From Streptomyces mesophilus (GTDB taxonomy: Bacteria > Actinomycetota > Actinomycetes > Streptomycetales > Streptomycetaceae): 33,819 nucleotides of DNA. Under the pieces are notes generated by a model. The model was not told the origin of the DNA and did not search any database. It saw only the letters and a program-made list of their open reading frames with translations. This document shows positions 25,008-31,867 of this stretch, in pieces (positions within the stretch are counted from its first letter, which is position 1; each line of letters opens with the position of its first letter). The translations under genes were made by a program, and so were the position numbers. The stretch covers positions 1-33,819 of the forward strand of contig NZ_JAAKZW010000069.1 in assembly GCF_011044995.1 (NCBI RefSeq), written 5' to 3'.

Positions 25008-25786
25008 AGGGTGACTCCGTTGGCGGTGGCGAGGCCGAGATCTCCGCTGCGGCCCGAGGTGATGAGTTCGACGACCTGGGAGTACGTCACGTCCGACGCT
25101 TTGACCTGGGCGGCCATCCGGCCCAGATACAGGGCGGCGATCCGGTCGGACACCGCGAAGACGTCGTTCATGTTGTGCGAGATCAGGACCACGGCGATGC
25201 CGTTGTCGGCGAGCCGCCGCACCAGTTCGAGGACCTGCGCCGTCTGCGCGACACCGAGCGCGGCGGTCGGCTCGTCGAGGATGACCACTTTGCTGTTCCA
25301 CAGCACCGCCTTGGCGATGGCCACCGTCTGCCGCTGGCCGCCGGAGAGGCTGGCGACCTGCTGGCGGATCGACGTGACGGTGCGCACCGACAACCCGTCG
25401 AGGGTCTTGGCGGCCATCTCCTCCATGGTCGCGTCGTCGAGAACGAGCCCCCGGCGCTTCTCACGGCCGAGGAACATGTTCTGGACGATGTCGAGGTTGT
25501 CGCACAGCGCCAGATCCTGATAGACGATCTCGACACCGAGGGCCGCCGCGTCGCGCGGGCTGTGCACGTGTACCTGCTCGTCCTCGAACAGATACGCACC
25601 GCCGTCGATCGGGTGGATGCCGCCGATGCACTTGACCAGGGTGGACTTGCCGGCTCCGTTGTCCCCCACGAGGGCGGTCACCTCGCCCGGGCGGATGTCG
25701 AAGGACACGTCGTGCAGCACCTGCACGGGGCCGAAACTCTTGTCGATCCCGCGCAGTTGGACGATCGGGGTCGCTGTCGCTGTCAT
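25004..25786 (-). CDS. xylG: Xylose-type sugar ABC transporter ATP-binding protein
   Basis: A single-cassette ABC ATPase, 260 residues. Walker A GDNGAGKST (about 38-46), Q-loop YQDLAL, signature LSGGQR (about 145-150), Walker B VVILDEPTAALG and the switch histidine in VVLISHNMNDVF are all present. The protein is about half the length of the duplicated E. coli XylG/RbsA, as is usual for actinobacterial members of this group. The ATG at 25786 has an AGGAG ribosome site; an upstream in-frame ATG at 25825 lacks one. It lies 114 bp after xylF, with two hairpins in the gap, and overlaps the permease gene by 4 bp. Confidence 0.92.
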   Translation of the reverse strand: MTATATPIVQLRGIDKSFGPVQVLHDVSFDIRPGEVTALVGDNGAGKSTLVKCIGGIHPIDGGAYLFEDEQVHVHSPRDAAALGVEIVYQDLALCDNLDIVQNMFLGREKRRGLVLDDATMEEMAAKTLDGLSVRTVTSIRQQVASLSGGQRQTVAIAKAVLWNSKVVILDEPTAALGVAQTAQVLELVRRLADNGIAVVLISHNMNDVFAVSDRIAALYLGRMAAQVKASDVTYSQVVELITSGRSGDLGLATANGVTL

Positions 25787-25813
25787 GGAAGACGGCTCCT
25801 TACGGTCGCGAGA

Positions 25814-25889
25814 CCGCGGGCCCACGGGGCGTCAGGTCCCGGGGCCCGCGGCGGGCCCGGTTCGAACCGTTGGTGATCGCTCGAACCGG
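25814..25889 (-). terminator. Two hairpins between xylF and xylG (attenuator or mRNA stabiliser)
   Basis: CCGCGGGCCC (25814-25823) pairs exactly with GGGCCCGCGG (25842-25851), and CCGGTTCGA (25857-25865) pairs exactly with TCGAACCGG (25881-25889). Both fold in the transcript just after the xylF stop. Such structures typically leave the binding-protein mRNA more abundant than the downstream ATPase and permease message. Confidence 0.7.
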
Positions 25890-25900
25890 CCGGTCGGGTG

Positions 25901-26998
25901 CTACTCGATGCCCGCCTTGGCGCACAGGGCCGCGTACTTGCCCGTGCACAGCTCTTCCTTGGTGACGAAGCCGTCGTCGACCACGTCCTTGACGTTGTCC
26001 TTGTAGATGGCCACGGGTGTCTCGAGGACGGACGGCACCTTGCGCTTGCCCTCGGGGTCCTCGACGGTCGCGTTCGTCGTGCCCTTCTCGCCCTTGGCCA
26101 GCGAGATCGCGAGCCGCGCGGTGGCGTCCGCCTCCTTCTTGACCGCCTTGTAGACCGTCATGCACTGGTCGCCCGCCAGGATGTTCTGCAGGCCCTGCAC
26201 GGTGGCGTCCTGTCCGGTGACCGGGACCTGGCCGTTGCGGCGTTCCTTGCGCAGCACGGCGATGACGGCGTTCCCGAGACCGTCATTGGCCGCCAGTACG
26301 CCGCCGATCTTGGGCTGACTGGTGAGCATCTGCTCGAAGATGGTGCCGGCCTGGGCGTTGTCCCAGTCGGGGACGGACTGATCCGGACCCTTGACGTACT
26401 CGCCCGACTTGTACTTGGGGGTGAGGACGCCGTTGTAACCCGCGGCGAACAGCGTGGCGTTGTTGTCGGTCGGCGAACCGTTGAGCGTGGCCACGATCGG
26501 TTTGGTGGCCTTCATGTCGCTCAGGCACTTGCTCAGGCCCTCGCCCTGCAACGTGCCGACCGCGGTGTTGTCGAAGCTGACGTAATACTGCGCGGAGCCG
26601 CCGAGGGTGAGCCGGTCGTAGTCGATCGTGGCGACACCCTGCGACTTGGCCTTGGCGAGAACCGCCTTGCCGGTGCCGCTGTCGAGGTTGACGATCACCA
26701 GGACGTTGACCCCGCTGGTGATCATCTGGTCGGCGATGGTCTGGAACTGCTGCTTGTCACCTTGCGCGTTCTGGATGTCGTAGTCGACGCCGGCCGCCTT
26801 GAACGCCTCACCGAGGTACTTGCGGTCCGCGGTCTCCCATCGGGCCGAGGACTTGCTGTCCGGGAGGATCACGCCGATCTTCGGCTTCTTCGTATCGGAC
26901 CCGGGGCTTTCACCGCCCGACTCGGAGCCACACGCGGTGAGCGAACCGACCAGTGCCAGCGAGGAGGCGGCGGCGGTTAAGAGGAGTCCCTTGCGCAT
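25901..26998 (-). CDS. xylF: Xylose-type sugar ABC transporter substrate-binding lipoprotein
   Basis: An extracellular solute receptor, 365 residues. The signal (MRKGLLLTAAASSLALVGSL) ends in lipobox LTAC with the lipidated Cys at residue 23. The mature part is a periplasmic-binding type 1 (Peripla_BP_4) fold: PKIGVILPDSKSSARWETAD, VDYDIQNAQGDKQQQ-like segment, VNVLVIVNLDSGTGKAVLAKA, YYVSFDNTAVGTLQGEG, VLAANDGLGNAVIAVLR and VTGQDATVQGLQNILAG. The ATG at 26998 has an AAAGGA ribosome site. Codon 7 is TTA, the rare leucine codon read by the bldA tRNA, so expression may depend on bldA. Three copies of a dyad lie upstream (27056-27162). A longer frame reaching 27676 runs through the promoter and the neighbouring gene and is rejected. 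Confidence 0.92.
   Translation of the reverse strand: MRKGLLLTAAASSLALVGSLTACGSESGGESPGSDTKKPKIGVILPDSKSSARWETADRKYLGEAFKAAGVDYDIQNAQGDKQQFQTIADQMITSGVNVLVIVNLDSGTGKAVLAKAKSQGVATIDYDRLTLGGSAQYYVSFDNTAVGTLQGEGLSKCLSDMKATKPIVATLNGSPTDNNATLFAAGYNGVLTPKYKSGEYVKGPDQSVPDWDNAQAGTIFEQMLTSQPKIGGVLAANDGLGNAVIAVLRKERRNGQVPVTGQDATVQGLQNILAGDQCMTVYKAVKKEADATARLAISLAKGEKGTTNATVEDPEGKRKVPSVLETPVAIYKDNVKDVVDDGFVTKEELCTGKYAALCAKAGIE
26978..26980 (-). other. TTA leucine codon at xylF codon 7
   Basis: Reads TTA in frame (ATG CGC AAG GGA CTC CTC TTA). It is the only in-frame TTA I found among the intact genes of the window. In Streptomyces this codon needs the developmentally regulated bldA tRNA. Confidence 0.9.
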
Positions 26999-27053
26999 GG
27001 GCAGGGTCCTTTCTGGTGTGACGACCGGACGACCGGACGCACAGAGGTGAAGG

Positions 27054-27097
27054 GAGGAACGAGAGGCGCTCCAGTGAGGAACGAGGGGCGCTCCAGG
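27054..27097. repeat. Two tandem 22-bp repeats with dyad, upstream of xylF
   Basis: The 27054-27075 and 27076-27097 copies match at 20 of 22 positions. Each contains GGAACG-N5-CGCTCC (27056-27072 and 27078-27094), an imperfect inverted repeat. They lie about 58-100 bp before the xylF start and look like operator sites; the ROK protein encoded by the operon is a candidate binder. Confidence 0.75.
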
Positions 27098-27145
27098 GCG
27101 AATTGCCGGATCTTGGGTGATGCGCCCGGCTGAATGTTGTGAGCG

Positions 27146-27162
27146 GGAACTTATGACGCTCC
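27146..27162. promoter_or_regulatory. Third copy of the xylF-upstream dyad
   Basis: GGAAC-N7-CGCTCC with the same 17-bp spacing as the two tandem copies at 27056 and 27078, in the same orientation. A distal operator is plausible. The rest of the 293-bp gap 26999-27291 shows no gene. Confidence 0.5.
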
Positions 27163-27291
27163 GAGGGCCCCCGCCAGACCCGGCGCAGGGGTATTTGCCA
27201 TCGGCGATAACAATTGGGTGACGTCGTCGCGATCCGGGGTGCCGGCCCGACCGGTGAGAGCCGGCTTTCCGGCGGGCGGGACGGCGTTCCC

Positions 27292-27813
27292 TCACTCCAG
27301 CGGGAGTGCTGCCCCATGGTCCTGTCGTGGCCGAGTCCCGTGGATCCGCCGCTCGTCCGCGCTGATCGGCACGTCGTTGATGCTCGCCTCGCGGCGGCGC
27401 ATCAGGCCGTCGGCGTCGAACTCCCACAGCTCGTTGCCGTACGAGCGCCAGTGGCCGCCGGACGCGTCGCGCCACTCGTACTGGAAACGTACGGCGATCC
27501 GGTCGTCGCCGAAGGACCACAGTTCCTTGCGCAGCGCGTAGTCGAGCTCGCGTTGCCACTTCGCGGCGAGGAAGGCGCGGATCTCCTCCCTGCCGGTCAC
27601 GAAGGAGTCGCGGTTGCGCCAGGCCGAGTCCGGTGTGTAGGCGAGTGCTACGCGGTCGGGGTCGCGGGTGTTCCATGCGTCCTCGGCTGCCTGCACCTTG
27701 GCGAGGGCGTCCGCTTCGGTGAACGGCGGGACCGGCGGCCGCAGTTGGGTGTCCTGGATCCGGGTGTCCTGGATCTGGGTGCTCTGGATCCGCGTGTCCT
27801 GGGAAGAGTTCAT
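27292..27813 (-). CDS. DUF1348 / NTF2-like (SnoaL-fold) protein
   Basis: A 173-residue soluble protein. Residues about 33-165 are a DUF1348-type NTF2-like cone: FTEADALAKVQAAEDAWNTRD, ALAYTPDSAWRNRDSF, REEIRAFLAAKWQRELDYAL, RKELWSFGDDRIAVRFQYEW, GNELWEFDADGLMRRREASI and NDVPI. The family is widespread and mostly of unknown function. The first 30 residues are an odd low-complexity extension (QDTRIQSTQIQDTRIQDTQ) encoded by 15-bp tandem repeats. Its ATG overlaps the HD-domain gene stop (ATGA, 27810-27813), so the two are coupled and form one operon divergent from the GlxA-type regulator. Confidence 0.88.
   Translation of the reverse strand: MNSSQDTRIQSTQIQDTRIQDTQLRPPVPPFTEADALAKVQAAEDAWNTRDPDRVALAYTPDSAWRNRDSFVTGREEIRAFLAAKWQRELDYALRKELWSFGDDRIAVRFQYEWRDASGGHWRSYGNELWEFDADGLMRRREASINDVPISADERRIHGTRPRQDHGAALPLE
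27750..27804. repeat. 15-bp tandem repeats in the NTF2-like gene
   Basis: Units at 27750-27764, 27765-27779 and 27780-27794, plus a partial at 27795-27804, share the core TGTCCTGGATC with one or two changes each. The unit length keeps the frame and encodes repeated QDTRI. Confidence 0.9.
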
Positions 27814-28448
27814 TCCGACCACTCCGAGTTCTCGATGACGGTCACGAAGTCGGTGCGTACGTAGCCCGGTGAGAAGTGGGCGAGGACATCGGCCTTGACG
27901 TTGCCGAACGCGGTGTCGGGGCGGTGCGCGATGCCCTCGGTGAACGCCGCCAGGATCCGCCGCTTGAAGTCCGGGCGCGGGTGCGCGGCCACGACCGCGT
28001 CCCGCTGCTCCCGCGTGGTCTCGTCGAACCCGAGCCCCAGGACGTCGACTTCGACGCCCGCGGTGACCAGGGCCACCTCCGGCTCCATGTGGTACGGGAT
28101 CTCCGGGGTCGTATGCAGCGCGATCGCCGTCCACGCGGTCTGGGCGCGCTCGGGCTCCAGTCCGTGCCGCAGCAGGAAGTCGCGGGCCGCGTCGGCGCCG
28201 TCGATCTCGAAGCGCTGCCCGGACGTGGCGTACTTCTGCGTCAGCCCCAGGTCGTGGAACAGGGCGGCCACGTAAAGGAGTTCGGGGTCGAAGTCCAGGC
28301 CGCGGCGGCGGCCGCGCAGGGATCCGAAGAGGTAGACGCGGCGCGAGTGATCGTAAAGCAGCGGGCCCGCGGTGTCGCGGACCAGTTCGGTCGCCTCCCT
28401 GGCGAGTGCGCTGTCGGGGATTTCGATATCGGCGATACGGGGGGTCAC
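27810..28448 (-). CDS. HD-domain metal-dependent phosphohydrolase
   Basis: A 212-residue soluble protein. HD-superfamily metal ligands are visible: H34 in LLYDHSRRVYLFG, H65-D66 in LLYVAALFHDLGL, and the later histidine IALHT with D in the DVLGLGFDE region. The family includes (p)ppGpp, nucleotide and cyanamide hydratase-like enzymes; the arrangement DHSRRVYLFG with ALFHDLGLT recalls cyanamide-hydratase-type HD proteins, but the substrate is unknown. Its start lies 153 bp from the divergent GlxA-family gene, and it overlaps the NTF2-like gene by 4 bp. Confidence 0.88.
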   Translation of the reverse strand: MTPRIADIEIPDSALAREATELVRDTAGPLLYDHSRRVYLFGSLRGRRRGLDFDPELLYVAALFHDLGLTQKYATSGQRFEIDGADAARDFLLRHGLEPERAQTAWTAIALHTTPEIPYHMEPEVALVTAGVEVDVLGLGFDETTREQRDAVVAAHPRPDFKRRILAAFTEGIAHRPDTAFGNVKADVLAHFSPGYVRTDFVTVIENSEWSE

Positions 28449-28589
28449 GGTCGGCTCCTTGTCGGGTGCTGCGGTCGCATCAGGGGGCGGGGTGCCGTTG
28501 TTGCGATGCCCTCAGCCTGTCGCCCGAGCACGCCGGCGCACCATGTCCTTCCGGACAGGAATCCCACACATCTGGACACAGCGCGGCGC

Positions 28590-28595
28590 TAACCT
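28590..28595 (+). promoter_or_regulatory. Possible -10 of a leaderless GlxA-family regulator transcript
   Basis: TAACCT ends 6 nt before the ATG at 28602, and no ribosome site precedes the start, both consistent with a leaderless mRNA. A GTCC-TTCC-GGAC inverted repeat (28545-28556) lies upstream in the shared intergenic region and could be an operator. Confidence 0.45.
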
Positions 28596-28601
28596 GGGGA
28601 C

Positions 28602-29597
28602 ATGAGCACCCGTGAGCGCCCACTACCCCGCACCGTCGCCGTACTCGCGTACGAGGGTGTGCGGTTGCTCGACGTCACGGCTCCGCTGGAGGTGTTCAGC
28701 ACGGCGGCCGGCCTGGGCGCGCGGTACGAGGTGGCCCTGCTGTCCCCGGGCGGCGGCCCTGTCACCACCTCCGCCGGGACCCGGCTGCTCACGGACCCGG
28801 TCGGTCAACTGGCCGGGCGCGTCCACACATTGATCGTGCCCGGCTCCCCGGGGCTTCCGCAGCAGCTGCCGGCCGGTCTGCTCGACGCCGTCCGGACCCT
28901 GCACTCCGCGTCCTGGCGCACCACGTCCGTGTGCACCGGCGCCTTCGCGCTCGCCGAGGCGGGACTGCTGCGCGGCCGGCGCGCGACCACGCACTGGCGG
29001 CACACGACGACGCTGACGCGCCGCCACCCCGACATCGACGTGGACGGCGACGCGATCTTCGTACGGGACGGGCGGATCTACACCTCGGCGGGCGTGAGCG
29101 CCGGACTCGACCTCGCCCTGGCCCTCGTCGAAGCCGACGAAGGACCCGATCTGGCGCGTGAAGTGGCCCGCGACCTGGTGGTGTTCCTCCAACGCCCGGG
29201 CGGACAGTCGCAGTTCTCGGTGGCCGCGCGCACCCCGACGCCGCGCCACGGCACCCTCACCGCACTCCTCAGGTCGATCGCCGCGGACCCGGCGGCGGAC
29301 CACTCCCTGCCGGAGCTCGCCCGCCGGGCCGGCCTCAGCGCCCGCCATCTCACGCGGCTCTTCAACGAGGAGATCGGTGACACACCCGGCGGTTACGTCG
29401 AGTCGGTACGCCTCGAAGCCGCGCGGACCCTCCTCGACGCGGGCGGGACGGTCACCGCGGCGGCCCGCCTCAGCGGCCTCGGCAGCGACGAGACCCTGCG
29501 CCGGGTGTTCCTGCGCCACTTGGGCGTGACGCCCTCGGCGTACCGCGCGCGCTTTCGTACGACGACGCCTGGTGGGTCCCGGGGGAGCCGAGTCTGA
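28602..29597 (+). CDS. GlxA family transcriptional regulator (DJ-1/PfpI plus AraC HTH)
   Basis: A 331-residue regulator with two parts. An N-terminal DJ-1/PfpI-like sensor (about 8-190: RTVAVLAYEGVRLLDVTAPLEVF, with the nucleophile-elbow type TSVCTGAFALAEAGLL) is followed by an AraC-type double helix-turn-helix (about 220-325: LPELARRAGLSARHLTRLF and then RLSGLGSDETLRRVFLRHLG). These regulators usually control nearby metabolic genes. The divergent HD/NTF2-like pair is the obvious target. The end is 33 bp from the convergent enoyl-CoA hydratase gene. Confidence 0.92.
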   Translation: MSTRERPLPRTVAVLAYEGVRLLDVTAPLEVFSTAAGLGARYEVALLSPGGGPVTTSAGTRLLTDPVGQLAGRVHTLIVPGSPGLPQQLPAGLLDAVRTLHSASWRTTSVCTGAFALAEAGLLRGRRATTHWRHTTTLTRRHPDIDVDGDAIFVRDGRIYTSAGVSAGLDLALALVEADEGPDLAREVARDLVVFLQRPGGQSQFSVAARTPTPRHGTLTALLRSIAADPAADHSLPELARRAGLSARHLTRLFNEEIGDTPGGYVESVRLEAARTLLDAGGTVTAAARLSGLGSDETLRRVFLRHLGVTPSAYRARFRTTTPGGSRGSRV

Positions 29598-29630
29598 GCG
29601 CCCCGGCCCGAGCCCCACCGCCCGGCCCGA

Positions 29631-30401
29631 CTACCGCTGCCAGGCCGGTGGCCGCTTCTCCGTGAACGCCTGGGCGCCCTCGACCGCCGCGGCCGTGGCG
29701 AACACGGGTGTGGCCAGGGGGTCCTGGACCGCGTAGGCGGCGTGGTCGTCGAGGCCGCGGGTGTCCTGGACGATCCGCTTGGTGAGGTGGACCGTGTCCG
29801 GTGAGTGAGCCAGCAGACGGTCGGCCAGGGCGAGGGCCGCGTCGAGGGCGCCGCCTTCCGCGGTGAGCCGGCTGACCAGTCCGTACCGGGCCGCGTCCGT
29901 GGCCGGCAGCGGAGCCGCGGTCAGGAGCATCTCCATGGCCACGTGGTACGGGACGCGGCCGGGGAGCCGGATGGCTCCGCCTTCGGCGGCGATCAGCCCG
30001 CGCGCGACTTCCGGCAGCGCGAAGAACGCGGTGTCGGCGGCGGTGATCAGGTCGCAGGCGAGGGCGAGTTCGAACCCGCCGGCGACGGCCGCGCCCTCGA
30101 CCGCCGCGATGAGCGGCTTGCGCAGACGGGCCCGGGTGAGCCCGGCGAGCCCGCGGTCGGCGACACGGGGAACGCCTTGGGTGGGGAACGCCTTGAGGTC
30201 CATGCCCGAGCAGAAGTGCCCGCCCGCCCCGGTGAGGATGCCCACGGTCAGGGACGGGTCGGTCTCGAGGCGGACCAGGGCTGCGTCGACCGCCTCGGCC
30301 AGGCGGCGGTCGATGGCGTTGCGGACGTGGGGCCGGTTGAGGGTGATGAGCAGGACGCCGGTACGGGGTTCGGTCACCGTCACGGGGTTCTGGGTGTCCA
30401 T
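29631..30401 (-). CDS. Enoyl-CoA hydratase/isomerase family protein
   Basis: A crotonase-fold enzyme, 256 residues, acting on acyl-CoA thioesters. The oxyanion-hole motif HFCSGMDLKAF (about 62-72) and GAAVAGGFELALACD (about 103-117) are present. Both catalytic glutamates are in place at E111 and E131 (FALPEV), so it is probably a true hydratase. The C-terminal helical part (AQAFTEKRPPAWQ) is typical. The ATG at 30401 has a GAGAGAG ribosome site; an in-frame ATG at 30431 is less likely. It lies 51 bp after the P450 gene and is probably co-transcribed. Confidence 0.92.
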   Translation of the reverse strand: MDTQNPVTVTEPRTGVLLITLNRPHVRNAIDRRLAEAVDAALVRLETDPSLTVGILTGAGGHFCSGMDLKAFPTQGVPRVADRGLAGLTRARLRKPLIAAVEGAAVAGGFELALACDLITAADTAFFALPEVARGLIAAEGGAIRLPGRVPYHVAMEMLLTAAPLPATDAARYGLVSRLTAEGGALDAALALADRLLAHSPDTVHLTKRIVQDTRGLDDHAAYAVQDPLATPVFATAAAVEGAQAFTEKRPPAWQR

Positions 30402-30452
30402 GGCGTGCTCTCTCCGATCTGGGGTCGGCAAGGGGTGCGGTGAAGGGTCCGG

Positions 30453-31652
30453 TCACGTCCGTACGACGGGAAGCGCAGCCAGTCCGCGCATCACCCGGGC
30501 CGGTCGCCACGGAAGCTCGTCGGCTGGTTTGGCCAGCTGCACAGGGCCAAGGCGCCGGAGCAGCAGGGGCAGGGCGACGGCCCCTTCGAGACGGGCCAGG
30601 GCGGCGCCGATGCAGAAGTGCGGTCCGTAGCCGAAGGCGAGGTGGTCATTGGGCGTACGGGTCAGATCGAGCCGGTCCGCCTCGGGGAAGCGTGCTCCGT
30701 CCCGGTTCGCGGAGCCGATGAGGAGGCTGACGATGTCGCCCTCGGCGATCGACTGCCCCTGTACGGACAGGGGTTGGGCCGCGCACCGGAACGTAGCGTC
30801 CCGCACCGGGGAGTCGAAGCGCAGCAGTTCCTCGACGGCGGTGGCGACCAGGCCGGGTGCGGGTTGCGGTGCGGTGAGCAGGGCGGCCTGGGCGGGGTTG
30901 CGGAGCAGGGCGAGCGTGCCGTTGCCGATGAGGTTCATGGTGGTGTCGTGTCCCACCAGGAGCAGCAGGTAGGCGGTGGAGCGCAGCTCCTCCTCGCTCA
31001 TGGCTCCGCTGTCGTCGCTCGCCCGCACCAGCGCGCCCAGCAAGTCCGTGCCGTTGTGCTCACCCCCGGTGCGCTTGGTGACGATCAGCGTGTCCAGCAA
31101 GGCGTGGAGGTCGCGCTCTCCCCGGTCCGTATCCACGTCGGCGGCGGGGGAGATGGTGGCCATGAGGGTGTCGCGGGTGGCCGCGGTGTCCAGCTCCGGG
31201 GGTACGCCGAGTATGGCGCAGATCATGCGGAAGGTCAGGGGTGCGGCGAAATCCGCGATCACGTCGACGTGCGGCCGTTGCTCGACCCGGTCGAGGAGCC
31301 GGTGCGCGATCTCGCCGATGAAAGGTTCCAGCTGAGCGATACGGCGGGGTACGAACGCCGTGTTCACCAGGGTGCGCAGGCGGGTGTGGTCCGGGGGATC
31401 GGCGTGGACCAGGTGCCGGTTCAGCCCCGTCGGCCCGGGAACGTAGCCGGGCACCCGGCCCGGGTCCTTGCTCAGCCGCGCGTCGGTCAGCAGCGCCCGG
31501 ACGTCCTCGTAGCGGGAGATCTGCCACACGGTGGGACGTCCGGGTCTGCGGTCGGCGTGAGCGGGTGCGTGGCGGCGCAGCCAGGCGAAGCAGGGGTAGG
31601 GGTCGCGTACCCGGGCTGCCAGCAGTTCAGGGGGCGGGGCGAGAGGGGACAA
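30453..31652 (-). CDS. Cytochrome P450
   Basis: A soluble bacterial (class I) P450 of 399 residues from a TTG start. The I-helix LLLVGHDTTMN, the K-helix ExxR as EELLRFD, and the heme-binding loop FGYGPHFCIGAALARLE with the iron-ligand Cys347 are intact. DPPDHTRLRTLVNTAF near residue 85 is the C-helix region. The start is uncertain: TTG at 31652 has GGAG 5 nt upstream and gives MSPLAPPPELL; GTG at 31679 lacks a ribosome site. The substrate is unknown; neighbours suggest oxidation of an aromatic or secondary metabolite. No ferredoxin gene lies beside it. Confidence 0.9.
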   Translation of the reverse strand: MSPLAPPPELLAARVRDPYPCFAWLRRHAPAHADRRPGRPTVWQISRYEDVRALLTDARLSKDPGRVPGYVPGPTGLNRHLVHADPPDHTRLRTLVNTAFVPRRIAQLEPFIGEIAHRLLDRVEQRPHVDVIADFAAPLTFRMICAILGVPPELDTAATRDTLMATISPAADVDTDRGERDLHALLDTLIVTKRTGGEHNGTDLLGALVRASDDSGAMSEEELRSTAYLLLLVGHDTTMNLIGNGTLALLRNPAQAALLTAPQPAPGLVATAVEELLRFDSPVRDATFRCAAQPLSVQGQSIAEGDIVSLLIGSANRDGARFPEADRLDLTRTPNDHLAFGYGPHFCIGAALARLEGAVALPLLLRRLGPVQLAKPADELPWRPARVMRGLAALPVVRT

Positions 31653-31749
31653 GACAGCTCCGGAAGCGCAGATCGACACTGACGCTGCACAAACGATCAA
31701 CCATGCCCGACGACACGCACCCGAGGGCGTGGGTCAGCGTGGCGTCGCT

Positions 31750-31867
31750 GCCGCTCCCGAACCCCGCGCTTTCACGGCCCCTCCCGAACCCGGTACCTTC
31801 ACGGCCCCTCCCGAGCCCGGTACCTTCACGGCCGCTCCCGAGCCCGGTACCTTCACGGCCGCTCCCG
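31750..31867. repeat. 27-bp tandem repeat array between the P450 and FAH genes
   Basis: Four full units (31750-31776, 31777-31803, 31804-31830, 31831-31857) and a partial one to about 31867. Units share GCTCCCGAGCC- and TTCACG-containing cores, and three of them carry GGTACC. The hydrolase stop codon (TCA at 31853-31855 on the plus strand) falls inside the last full unit. Confidence 0.9.

Noticed and set aside
22469..25520. Plus-strand frames (442 and 762 codons) across the ROK and permease genes
   Set aside because: Antisense shadows; translations are Asp/Glu/Ala/Gly- or Arg/Ser-rich with no domain.
27000..27676. Upstream extension of xylF
   Set aside because: Would read through the dyad repeats and the NTF2-like gene; the lipoprotein signal starts at 26998.
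31750..31867. CRISPR array
   Set aside because: Units are contiguous without spacers, only four copies, and no cas genes are nearby.
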